This document shows positions 56,046-64,000 of a stretch of 64,000 nt of DNA, piece by piece (position 1 is the stretch's first letter; each line of letters begins with the position of its first letter). The notes under the pieces are model-generated. The model was not told the origin of the DNA. It was given only the letters and a program-made list of their open reading frames with translations, and did no database searches. The DNA is from Ipomoea triloba (Eukaryota > Streptophyta > Magnoliopsida > Solanales > Convolvulaceae), in assembly GCF_003576645.1 (NCBI RefSeq), contig NC_044916.1:21502314-21566313 (forward strand), read 5' to 3'. The position numbers were made by a program, and so were the translations under genes.

Positions 56046-58283
56046 ATGGACAGCATGTTGTCGAGACATCTTCTCTTTGATCTTAGCAGGTTTGACGACT
56101 GGAAAACACGCATGCTTGCGTACTTATCAGCCCTCCATGATGAGATGGCCGAGGTTATAACTTCTGGACCAGTCAAGATCCTAATGGTTAATACTGCTGC
56201 AGTTCAAACCCAAGAAACACCAAAGTACATCCCAAAACCTAGGGAAGAATGGACCAGTGATGATAGGAAGAGAAACAACCTGGACAATATTGCCAAGGAT
56301 ATTCTCTTCAGAGCTATAGACGAAACCATCTTCCCAAAAGTGAGGAAGTGCAAAACGGCAAAAGAGGTATGGGATACTTTGATGTTAATTGGTGAAGGTG
56401 ACGAACAGGAAAAGGAAAACAAGCTCACCGTGGCCATGAAGAAGTTCGAAGACTTCAAGATGAAGCCAGGAGAGAGCATCGACAGCATGGAGTCTCGGTT
56501 CATGAAGCTCACAACCGAGATCAGTGACCTTGAAAAGGAGATCCCACAAAAGGAGCTGAACCTGAAGGTCTTACGTGGCCTCACTAAGGAGTGGGAAGTA
56601 AAGGTGATCACGATGAGAGATCACCGAGATCTGAAGGAAACCACAACAGACAAACTCTTCCGGGATCTCAAAGCCTTCGAGTTCGAGATGTTCCCAAGAG
56701 ATGAGGACATTGTGGATCGACGAAACGTAGCACTTGTTGCTGAGCAACCATCCACATCTTCAAGGTCAGACTCTAATCCTATGAATGTTATGTCTGACGA
56801 ACAGTTTGCTCTCTTTGTGAGAAAGTTCAGGAAATACATGAAGATGAACCAGGAGAGCAACAAAAGTTCACCTTCCTCCTCAAGAAGGAAAAATGAGAGA
56901 TATCCATCCAGAAGGACGGAGGAGGAAAATCAGGGTCTATGCTACAACTGTAGAAGACCGGGACATTTCAAGGCCGAATGCCCTTACCCACTAGTAAGCA
57001 AGCATCAGGGCCAAGAAGGCAAGGATTCCAAGAGAATAGAGGAATCCAGGGAGAAGCCAACACAAGGTGGCTTCAAAGGATCATCAAAGACGTATCAGCG
57101 CAGGAAGGCGCTTGTTGCTGAAGAATTCGAGAGGACAATCGAGGAGTCCGAGACGTCGAGCTCCAGCGAAAGCAGCAGCAGCTCAGAGGATGAGAGGGGG
57201 CTCATCTGCTTATACACCGAGGAAGAGGAGAATCAATGCCTAATGGCCATTGACAACGAGGTAACCTCTACTCCTACATCTCGCTGCTCTACTTCTACCT
57301 CTCGTTGTTCTTCATTTAAAAGCGATGAGGACCCCTTCGAGATGTTGGAATCGCTCAGAAGGAACCTTAACATCGCCAATAGCACTCATGCTAGAGTGAT
57401 GGATGAAAACAGCAAGCTAACTGCTGAAAGAGATATGCTTAAGAACGTCTCGAAAGAGAATTTGGAGCTGACTCTCAAAGTAAGTGAGTTAGAAGCCAAA
57501 GTAATCCTACTATCTGAAGAGTGCAAAGCTCGAGAGACGAGAGAGCTTAATCTTCGAAAGGTCATAGCATCATACACTAATTCCTCCAAAGCTATGGAGA
57601 AAATGGTGGTTGATCACAGACCTACAAGTGATAGAACCGGTCTAGGGTTCCATCAAGACCATCTCTCGAGAGATAAACAGACCAATGGTTTGGGAACTTC
57701 AAGAAATGGAGGATCTCAACCCAAACCAAATAAAGGTCATAAAGGACCAACAGAAAAGACCAGAGTAGCTATTCATAAACCGTCCCTATACACCAGCAAT
57801 GGAAAGTATAGGAAAGCTACGAAGAATGGCCGGGTAAACAATATCGAGAGATCACCTTGCTATCTCTCGCAAGGCCATTCCAAGTACAAAAAGAGCTACA
57901 CTCCATATAATGCACCTCAAGGCAAATATGGAAGGTCTGAGATCCACATAGTTAGGAACTCACGGATGGAGAAAGGAAGACTCTATCCATCTAGTGAGAA
58001 TTGGTCATCAAATCACAAGTTCTGGAAGAAACCTCACTTTCAGCAATTTCACATGACCAAACAGCGTATGAAAGGCATGGTGCATAAGCCGGTCGAAAAG
58101 TCTCTACCTAAGTTGATTTATGCACCAAAGAGGCCTAAAACCTTTGCTAGCATTCCTTATAATTATCAAACGTACAATGGCTACATTGCGCCTAGGCCTG
58201 GAATAATGGGCACAAGGTATAAATGGATGCCTAAACTCACTAACCCACCAGGACCCAAAGTTTGGGTACCTAAACTTGCTTGA
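56046..58283 (+). CDS. gag: Element C gag, internal copy 2 (745 aa)
   Basis: Same length and, as far as I can see, the same protein as copy 1 (offset 12154), with the zinc knuckle [14 protein letters not shown] at about 299-312 and the same TGA overlap with pol. The donor-like AAA|GTAAGT recurs at 57479/57480. Complete identity over 2.2 kb, next to a more diverged pol, is notable. Confidence 0.93.
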   Translation: MDSMLSRHLLFDLSRFDDWKTRMLAYLSALHDEMAEVITSGPVKILMVNTAAVQTQETPKYIPKPREEWTSDDRKRNNLDNIAKDILFRAIDETIFPKVRKCKTAKEVWDTLMLIGEGDEQEKENKLTVAMKKFEDFKMKPGESIDSMESRFMKLTTEISDLEKEIPQKELNLKVLRGLTKEWEVKVITMRDHRDLKETTTDKLFRDLKAFEFEMFPRDEDIVDRRNVALVAEQPSTSSRSDSNPMNVMSDEQFALFVRKFRKYMKMNQESNKSSPSSSRRKNERYPSRRTEEENQGLCYNCRRPGHFKAECPYPLVSKHQGQEGKDSKRIEESREKPTQGGFKGSSKTYQRRKALVAEEFERTIEESETSSSSESSSSSEDERGLICLYTEEEENQCLMAIDNEVTSTPTSRCSTSTSRCSSFKSDEDPFEMLESLRRNLNIANSTHARVMDENSKLTAERDMLKNVSKENLELTLKVSELEAKVILLSEECKARETRELNLRKVIASYTNSSKAMEKMVVDHRPTSDRTGLGFHQDHLSRDKQTNGLGTSRNGGSQPKPNKGHKGPTEKTRVAIHKPSLYTSNGKYRKATKNGRVNNIERSPCYLSQGHSKYKKSYTPYNAPQGKYGRSEIHIVRNSRMEKGRLYPSSENWSSNHKFWKKPHFQQFHMTKQRMKGMVHKPVEKSLPKLIYAPKRPKTFASIPYNYQTYNGYIAPRPGIMGTRYKWMPKLTNPPGPKVWVPKLA

Positions 58284-61200
58284 TTTCCTTGCAGGACACC
58301 AGGGACGTGTGGTTCATTGACAGTGGATGTTCGAGACATATGACTGGAAATCTAACACTGCTTGAGAACATCCAACCTATCGAAGGTCCCTTGGTGACAT
58401 TTGGCGACAACGAGAAGAAGGGGCGCACAAGAGCTGTTGGTGAAATCCAAAAGAATGAGCTGGTTATTAAAGGAGTGTCCTACGTTGAGGGGCTCAAGTT
58501 CAATCTCCTTAGTACAAGCCAGTTCTGTGACAAGGGCCACAAAGTTGTCTTCACCAAAAGCAAATGTCAGATTATGAACGAGGAATCTCTCGAAGTCGTC
58601 TTGGAAGCAGCAAGGAAAGGAAACATGTACATAGTGGATTGGAGGTCTGCAAAACCATCCCTATGTATGCTAGCAAGAAGCAAGGAAGATTTATGCTGGG
58701 ATTGGCATAGTAAGCTTAGTCATCTGAACTTCAAGACTATCAACAAGCTTACTAAGAGGAACCTAGTGGAAGGACTGCCCAAAGTGACGTTTCGAAAGGA
58801 TAAAATTTGTGAGGCATGTCAACGTTGCAAACAGATCAAATCCTCCTTCAAGAGCAAAGCCGAGACATCATCCACTAGACCATTAAGTCTTCTTCACATG
58901 GACTTATTTGGCCCAGTGGATCCACCCAGCATAAAGGGAAAGAAGTACACTCTTGTGGTAGTGGATGACTACACAAGATTCACTTGGACCGTGTTCTTAA
59001 CCAAGAAAAGCGAGACAAAAATTGCCCTACCAAATCTCTTGAAACAAGTTCAAGTTGAAAAGGAAGTCTCGATACTAAAGATCCGGTCAGATCAAGGTGG
59101 AGAGTTCGTTAATCAAGTAATCGAGAGCTACTGCAACGAGAACGGAATTCATCATCAACTATCAGCTGCTCGAACACCTCAACAAAACGGGGTTGCTGAA
59201 AGAAGGAACAGAACTCTCAAAGAAGCCGCAAGGACCATGCTCTCGCAAGCCAACATATCACAAGGATTTTGGGCAGAAGCAATCAACACAGCGTGCTATA
59301 CCCAAAATCGGTCCTTGATCGTGAAAGGAGTTGGAAAGACTCCATATGAGTTGTGGAATGAAAGAAAACCGAATGTAAGCCACTTCCACACATTCGGGTG
59401 CAAATGCTATATCCACAACAATGGGAAGGCTCAACGAAGAACTTTTGAAGAAAAGGCAGATGATGGAGTATTTCTAGGATACTCATCAACAAGCAAAGCA
59501 TTCAGAGTCTTCAACAAGCGGAGTTTAGTGGTTGAAGAGTCCATACATGTTACCTTTGATGAAAGGGCATCGACAGATCAACCATCAAAGACAACGGAAG
59601 CAGCTGAGGAAGATCAGCCAGAGTCTATCGAGAGATCAAACTTACCTCTCGAAGACAAGCAGTCGATAGTTCGAGACGTAGCGGAACTCCAGTCAGAATC
59701 AGATGATGAAGAGTCTACCAAGAAGAAAGCTCCTGACTCAGTTGATCCAATCCAGATCATAGATGTTCAACCCACATCTCAACCTTCAATGGAAGTATCA
59801 ACTGAGGAGCCACAACCCGACCTAAGATGGCTGAGAAGTCACCCTGCTGATCAAGTGATTGGAGATGTACGTGACAGAGTTCGAACCAGATCAGCATACA
59901 GAGAAAGCATGTTTGCTTGCTTTCTATCTCAAATAGAGCCTAAGGTGATCGAAGAGGCTCTATGTGATCCAGATTGGGTGCAAGCCATGCAAGAGGAACT
60001 TCATCAGTTTGAACGGAACGATGTTTGGGAACTAGTTCCGAGACCTCATCATCAGAATGTCATTGGTACAAAGTGGGTTTTCAGAAACAAGATGAATGAG
60101 GATGGAGTTATTGTTAGGAACAAGGCCAGACTTGTTGCCAAAGGCTATTGTCAGGAGGAAGGAATAGATTTTGATGAAACCTTCGCTCCAGTGGCACGTC
60201 TCGAAGCCATACGCATCTTTCTCGCATATGCCGCCTTCAAAGACTTTAAGGTATATCAAATGGATGTCAAGAGCGCTTTTCTGAACGGACTTCTCGAAGA
60301 AGAGGTGTACGTTGAACAACCTCCGGGTTTCTTGAAGGACGTAGGAGCTGACAAAGTATACAAGTTGAAGAAGGCACTCTACGGCTTAAAACAAGCTCCA
60401 AGAGCTTGGTACGATACCTTATCCTCTTTTCTACTTCAGTGTGGGTTCACCAAAGGCCTAGTGGACAAAACATTGTTTAGGATTAAGGATGGGGATCACA
60501 TCTTATTGGTGCAAATCTATGTGGACGATATCATTTTTGGTAGCACCAATCCAGACTTGTGCGAGAAGTTCTCCAGTTTGATGAAAGGAAAGTTCGAGAT
60601 GAGCATGATGGGAGAGCTCAACTACTTCCTTGGACTACAAGTGAGACAGCTTAAGGAAGGTATCTTCATCAACCAGGAGAAATACACCAAGGATCTGCTC
60701 AGGAAATACAACATAGAAGGGAAATCCTCAGTCAAAGTACCTATGGGAACCTCTCTACGTATCGATGTCGACAGCGAAGGTCGAGAGGTCGATCAAACCA
60801 CTTATCGAGGTATCATCGGATCTCTTCTTTATTTAACTGCAAGTAGACCAGACATATCCTTTGCAGTAGGTGTATGTGCTAGATTTCAGGCAAGTCCTAA
60901 GGAAAGTCACCTAAATGCATCCAAAAAGATTCTTAGATATCTAAAGGGTACGCAGAGTGTTGGGCTCTGGTATTCGAAAGGTGGATCTTTCGAACTTATG
61001 GGTTATTCAGATGCGGACTTTGCCGGTTGTAAGATAGATCGAAAGAGCACATCAGGGACATGTCAGTTTCTAGGTGGAAGACTTGTCTCATGGTTTAGCA
61101 AGAAACAACATTCGATAGCTACAAGCACTGCTGAGGCAGAATATGTAGCAGCTGGAAGTTGTTGTGCTCAGATCTTATGGATGAAGCAACAGCTAATGGA

Positions 61201-61462
61201 TTATGGTGTTGAGTGTAAGGAGGTTAAAATTATGTGTGACAATACAAGTGCTATTGCCATCACCCACAACCCAGTGTTACACTCCAGAACAAAGCATATT
61301 GATATTAAGTATCACTTCATCCGAGACCACGTTGAGAAAAAGGACATCACTTTGGAATATGTTGCAACGGAGGAGCAACTAGCAGATATTTTCACAAAAG
61401 CGTTATGTGAAAATAGATTCTCTCAACTAAGGTTAGAATTGGGAATGATAGAGTTGGGTTGA
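58280..61462 (+). CDS. pol: Element C pol, internal copy 2, intact (about 1060 aa)
   Basis: Full Copia order without a break: protease [13 protein letters not shown] near residue 12; zinc-binding H-H-C-C ([17 protein letters not shown]) near 140-185; integrase core with [18 protein letters not shown] and [10 protein letters not shown] at about 205-320; reverse transcriptase from about 610, with YVDDIIFGS at about 747; RNase H from about 910 ([20 protein letters not shown]), ending [17 protein letters not shown]. There is no ATG ahead of the protease; the frame opens at TTG 58280, so expression must come from a fusion with gag by frameshifting or splicing. A TTTCCTTGCAG|GAC acceptor-like site ends at 58294. 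Residue differences from copy 1 cluster in the integrase to early RT part. Confidence 0.92.
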   Translation: MISLQDTRDVWFIDSGCSRHMTGNLTLLENIQPIEGPLVTFGDNEKKGRTRAVGEIQKNELVIKGVSYVEGLKFNLLSTSQFCDKGHKVVFTKSKCQIMNEESLEVVLEAARKGNMYIVDWRSAKPSLCMLARSKEDLCWDWHSKLSHLNFKTINKLTKRNLVEGLPKVTFRKDKICEACQRCKQIKSSFKSKAETSSTRPLSLLHMDLFGPVDPPSIKGKKYTLVVVDDYTRFTWTVFLTKKSETKIALPNLLKQVQVEKEVSILKIRSDQGGEFVNQVIESYCNENGIHHQLSAARTPQQNGVAERRNRTLKEAARTMLSQANISQGFWAEAINTACYTQNRSLIVKGVGKTPYELWNERKPNVSHFHTFGCKCYIHNNGKAQRRTFEEKADDGVFLGYSSTSKAFRVFNKRSLVVEESIHVTFDERASTDQPSKTTEAAEEDQPESIERSNLPLEDKQSIVRDVAELQSESDDEESTKKKAPDSVDPIQIIDVQPTSQPSMEVSTEEPQPDLRWLRSHPADQVIGDVRDRVRTRSAYRESMFACFLSQIEPKVIEEALCDPDWVQAMQEELHQFERNDVWELVPRPHHQNVIGTKWVFRNKMNEDGVIVRNKARLVAKGYCQEEGIDFDETFAPVARLEAIRIFLAYAAFKDFKVYQMDVKSAFLNGLLEEEVYVEQPPGFLKDVGADKVYKLKKALYGLKQAPRAWYDTLSSFLLQCGFTKGLVDKTLFRIKDGDHILLVQIYVDDIIFGSTNPDLCEKFSSLMKGKFEMSMMGELNYFLGLQVRQLKEGIFINQEKYTKDLLRKYNIEGKSSVKVPMGTSLRIDVDSEGREVDQTTYRGIIGSLLYLTASRPDISFAVGVCARFQASPKESHLNASKKILRYLKGTQSVGLWYSKGGSFELMGYSDADFAGCKIDRKSTSGTCQFLGGRLVSWFSKKQHSIATSTAEAEYVAAGSCCAQILWMKQQLMDYGVECKEVKIMCDNTSAIAITHNPVLHSRTKHIDIKYHFIRDHVEKKDITLEYVATEEQLADIFTKALCENRFSQLRLELGMIELG

Positions 61463-61662
61463 ATGGTCAAATCTTATCTTCTTGTATTTAGTGCCATGAA
61501 CTGTTTCGCATGTGAGGGGCGGTTTCATCAACTTTATGGCAGCTTTGGAGTTACACAAGCATTGAATGGTCATTCATATTGCATCCCGTGACTCAACAGT
61601 GGTAACCCTATTGGGCTATAAATAAGAGGGTTTCTTTCAGAAGTTCATACCATCAACTTCCC

Positions 61663-62031
61663 ATGGAGAAAAAGAAAGGAAAAGATGATGTTCCATTCTT
61701 TTATAGAGGAAAGAAACCGGCAGTCAAGTCCAAAGATTTTCAAGGAGAAAACTATCCAGAATCAACGAAGGGTGAACAGATTACGGAGCTTCCTGATAAT
61801 CCAAGCAAGAATCCTATTCCCATCCAAGGTGAATGGATCCCCAAATACGAGGAGATCCACAACGATGGGATACTGGAATCGGGAGAAGAGTCCTGCACAA
61901 GAGGGACTCCTACTGCTGCACATTCTGGAAAAGGGCCTTCCTCAACCAAATGGAGAACCAAGGGAAACGGAGAGGAAGACCAGATGGGACTTTCTGAGGT
62001 CTGCAGCAGCCAAAGGGATGATCATACCTAA
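61663..62031 (+). CDS. Small ORF in the internal 2-specific segment, frame 1 (122 aa)
   Basis: Unrecognised. ATG in good context (CCCATGGAG), 39 bases after the end of TATAAATA. The product starts MEKKKGKDDVPFFYRGKKP and is hydrophilic and charged, with Pro/Glu-rich stretches, no membrane segment and no known motif. It overlaps a longer ORF in another frame (61685-62158). One possibility is a single ancestral ORF whose frame was broken between about 61860 and 61900; another is that neither is coding. Confidence 0.35.
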   Translation: MEKKKGKDDVPFFYRGKKPAVKSKDFQGENYPESTKGEQITELPDNPSKNPIPIQGEWIPKYEEIHNDGILESGEESCTRGTPTAAHSGKGPSSTKWRTKGNGEEDQMGLSEVCSSQRDDHT

Positions 62032-62158
62032 TCCAAAGACATTAAGAGGATTAGCGATGAAGATGGTCACTCCCAACTATAGTAAGCAGCTCCGGAGAGA
62101 AGAACAAGAAAAGGGAATAGCCACCCCCAGTTCTGTTATTAGACAAATAGGACTTTAG
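61685..62158 (+). CDS. Small ORF in the internal 2-specific segment, frame 2 (157 aa)
   Basis: Unrecognised and overlapping the 122-aa ORF. Its C-terminal half (TRWDFLRSAAAKGMIIPNPK, LRGLAMKMVTPNYSKQLRRE) looks more protein-like than its N-terminal half, which is basic and Ser/Arg-rich. The reverse holds for the frame 1 ORF, hence the suspicion of one ORF with a frameshift. Confidence 0.35.
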   Translation: MMFHSFIEERNRQSSPKIFKEKTIQNQRRVNRLRSFLIIQARILFPSKVNGSPNTRRSTTMGYWNREKSPAQEGLLLLHILEKGLPQPNGEPRETERKTRWDFLRSAAAKGMIIPNPKTLRGLAMKMVTPNYSKQLRREEQEKGIATPSSVIRQIGL

Positions 62159-62367
62159 ATGGCTAGTTCCCGCCTTAACGATAGATTCCTATTAGGCTGA
62201 CCAAGGCCAAACAAAAGTTTCTAGGGAATTTAATAGGATATTGATTCATATGTAATGTATCTGGAAATCACTAAATGAACTTAAGGATATGTTCCAAGTG
62301 ATATCTTTTAAATGAATCAAACTTGTTTCTCTCGCAATCTGTGTTCGAAAGGTAGTTCGAGAGGTCA

Positions 62368-63096
62368 CCCGATCAGTTTGTCTACATACATTATGTCTCG
62401 AAGAAGGGTAGTTCGAGAGGTCACTTCGAAAGATAACAAACTGATATCTCTGAAAGGAGGAATAAGGAGGGTTAGGGATCAAAGGGAAGATCCCTAACCA
62501 GATCAAGATGGAGGAATAAGGAGGGTTAGGGATCAATCACTCAGGGGGAAGATCCTTAACCAGATCAAGACGGAAGAATAAGGAGGTTTAGGGATCAATC
62601 ACTCAGGGGGAAGATCCTTAAACTCATGAGGAAGATCATTCACCTTCGAAAGGTGAATTTGATAAGCTCAACGGATATATGAGGTGGAACGGCTATCTTT
62701 GGACATAAATGCTAGCCACGTGGTCATCGGTTACTGACGGTTTTTCGCACTTAAGGGCATTATCTTGATTAGTGGGAGCATGCTTATTTTAAAATATCAA
62801 TACTCCACTGTCTCAAAGCTTAAACCGTTCTATACTTTACCGAAATACCCTTACCAAAATACCTTATAAGCTGACCGTTATCAGGGGTATTTCTGACTTC
62901 TCACATCTTTTAAATCAACCGGGATCCTTCCACGGGTCAAACTCTCAACCCTACCCATATATCCAACCCGAATCCGCCTAATATAAAAGCAAAATCCTTC
63001 TTCTTTACCCGGATTCAAACTCAAAACCATATACCCAAAATCCCCAAATCCTTAGACGCTGTACACATTCCCTCCAAAACACACAAACTTTCTTCA
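62368..63096 (+). promoter_or_regulatory. Pol-ORF3 spacer with TATA-like box, internal 2
   Basis: Matches the spacer of copy 1 but has three units of the repeat of about 60 bp (62456-62630) instead of two. TATAAAAG at 62982-62989 lies 108 bases before the ORF3 ATG, as in copy 1. Confidence 0.55.
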
Positions 63097-64000
63097 ATGG
63101 CGTCTGAATCATCATCTTCTTCATCTTCATCTTCATCCTCCAGTGCATACCAGAGAGAGCTAGACCACATACGCTCTCAGATTAAACAAGTCAAGGCGGG
63201 AAGCATCCTTGACAAAGATGGCTTCATCACCCACTCGCCAAATCCAACAATGGCGGAGAGAGTCTTGAAGAAATTTGAGAAGGCAGGACTAATGCGGTAC
63301 ATGACGCATGACTACCGAACCATTCATGACCTCGACTACACAGAATGGTTCGCTCATGCCAAGGTCACGAAGGGCAAGATTGAAAGCCGCTTCAACGAAA
63401 TAGACATAACAATATCTGTGGGTGATTTACGAGCAGCATTCGACTTTGCTACGTCGGAGGAGGCAGTCAAGCACCTATCGGACTACAACATGGATAAGCA
63501 GGAGTTTTGGGACAAAATCCGATTGGAGACTGCACCACCCAGAGCATCCTCTGCCCTCCGCAGATTTCATTTGAAGGAGAGGTTTGCCCTAGCCGCCGAG
63601 CTCATCATAAAATTCATCCTCGGCAAGGTGTCCGGAACAGACGAAGTCAATCTGGACACTCTGAAAATCCTCCACGCCATCTGGAACAACAACAAGTTGG
63701 ACTGGGCTCACATCATCTTCGACTGCCTCAAACACCAAGTGCAGAGCTCAGTTTCCAACTCCGACCTGACAATCTACAAAAAGGTTGGTTTTGGCTTTGT
63801 TGTTCAATTTCTATTGAGACTGAAGGGCTTCGAACTGAGGGAAGGGCGAGAGGTTCATCGGAATACCTATATGGGTAGAACGAAACCTCAAGCTAAGGCA
63901 AAAGGTGCTAAGGATGCATCTTCACCCTCAAAGCCTAAGGGAAGGGGCAAAAGGAAAGCCCCAGCTAAGGAGAAGCGCTCTGATGACGAGCTTTTGGACA
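63097..64000 (+). CDS. Element C third ORF, internal copy 2 (partial, runs off the window)
   Basis: First 301 codons of the ORF seen complete at 49991-53602, with the same Ser-run N-terminus and globular region up to the basic patch (KGRGKRKAPAKEKR). One silent-looking change was seen (ATC to ATA near 63411). The window ends inside it, so the 3' part and the expected third LTR are out of view. Confidence 0.88.
   Translation, partial: MASESSSSSSSSSSSSAYQRELDHIRSQIKQVKAGSILDKDGFITHSPNPTMAERVLKKFEKAGLMRYMTHDYRTIHDLDYTEWFAHAKVTKGKIESRFNEIDITISVGDLRAAFDFATSEEAVKHLSDYNMDKQEFWDKIRLETAPPRASSALRRFHLKERFALAAELIIKFILGKVSGTDEVNLDTLKILHAIWNNNKLDWAHIIFDCLKHQVQSSVSNSDLTIYKKVGFGFVVQFLLRLKGFELREGREVHRNTYMGRTKPQAKAKGAKDASSPSKPKGRGKRKAPAKEKRSDDELLD

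Larger units (their letters stand above)
61463..62367 (+). other. Segment present only in internal 2 (898 bp, between GGTCA microhomologies)
   Basis: Starts after pol. GGTCA at 61465-61469 and again at 62363-62367 flank it; copy 1 has a single GGTCA (49311-49315) with the flanks joined. The simplest reading is a microhomology deletion from copy 1. It carries TATAAATA (61617-61624) and the small ORFs at 61663 and 61685. Confidence 0.85.

Overview
The window is nuclear DNA of a flowering plant, most likely a eudicot. The evidence is intron-rich host genes (TOPLESS-related co-repressor, MEMO1-like, p24, callose synthase, MUCI70-like DUF616), a plastid 16S rRNA fragment, and dense nested plant transposons (SIRE-type Copia, other Copia, LINE, CACTA, Helitron, TRIM). 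I cannot name the species. Coordinates of spliced genes are the outer limits of their coding exons.

1-21.2 kb: a complete TOPLESS-related (TPR) gene (+, 1019-7496) lies tail-to-tail with an eight-exon MEMO1-like gene (-, 8665-11886). A 6059-bp unit that starts inside a TPR exon and ends upstream of MEMO (6309-12367) is tandemly repeated at 12368. This gives a headless TPR fragment and a second MEMO copy. A lone N at 18456 separates two identical 865-bp blocks, which looks like an unmerged contig overlap. MEMO copy 2 carries two separate 42-bp tandem duplications, one over each splice site of the same exon.

21.2-34 kb: AT-rich transposon territory. It holds a Helitron 3' end, a TIR element (22320-25862) whose AAT/ATT microsatellite hosts a reverse-oriented Helitron (22505-25568) with RPA-like and Pif1-helicase remnants, and a 5'-truncated LINE with target-site duplications. 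A third TPR fragment follows, split by a 3953-bp CACTA element (28053-32005, TSD TAC) that itself contains a LINE. Then come the last exon of a callose synthase and a plastid 16S rRNA fragment.

34-39.3 kb: the last two exons of a MUCI70/DUF616-like gene and a p24-delta (emp24/gp25L) cargo-receptor gene, both on the minus strand. The p24 5' end abuts a Copia LTR.

39.2-64 kb: a retrotransposon nest. Copia A (+, LTR and gag) is split by Copia B (-, 3' LTR and RT/RNase H). Copia B is split by a SIRE/Maximus-type Copia C (+) arranged LTR - internal 1 - LTR - internal 2, running off the window. Each internal region has gag (745 aa), pol in the -1 frame, and a large third ORF (1203 aa) behind its own TATA-like box. 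Internal 1 pol is frameshifted; internal 2 pol is intact. Internal 2 also holds an 898-bp segment with a second TATA-like box and two overlapping small ORFs; internal 1 has lost it at a 5-bp microhomology.

The least-explained signals are in element C: a phase-matched candidate intron that would fuse gag to pol, promoter-like boxes before the extra ORFs, and a short motif, TTCGAGAGGT, scattered through the LTR, gag, pol and ORF3 in all three reading frames and as LTR hairpins.
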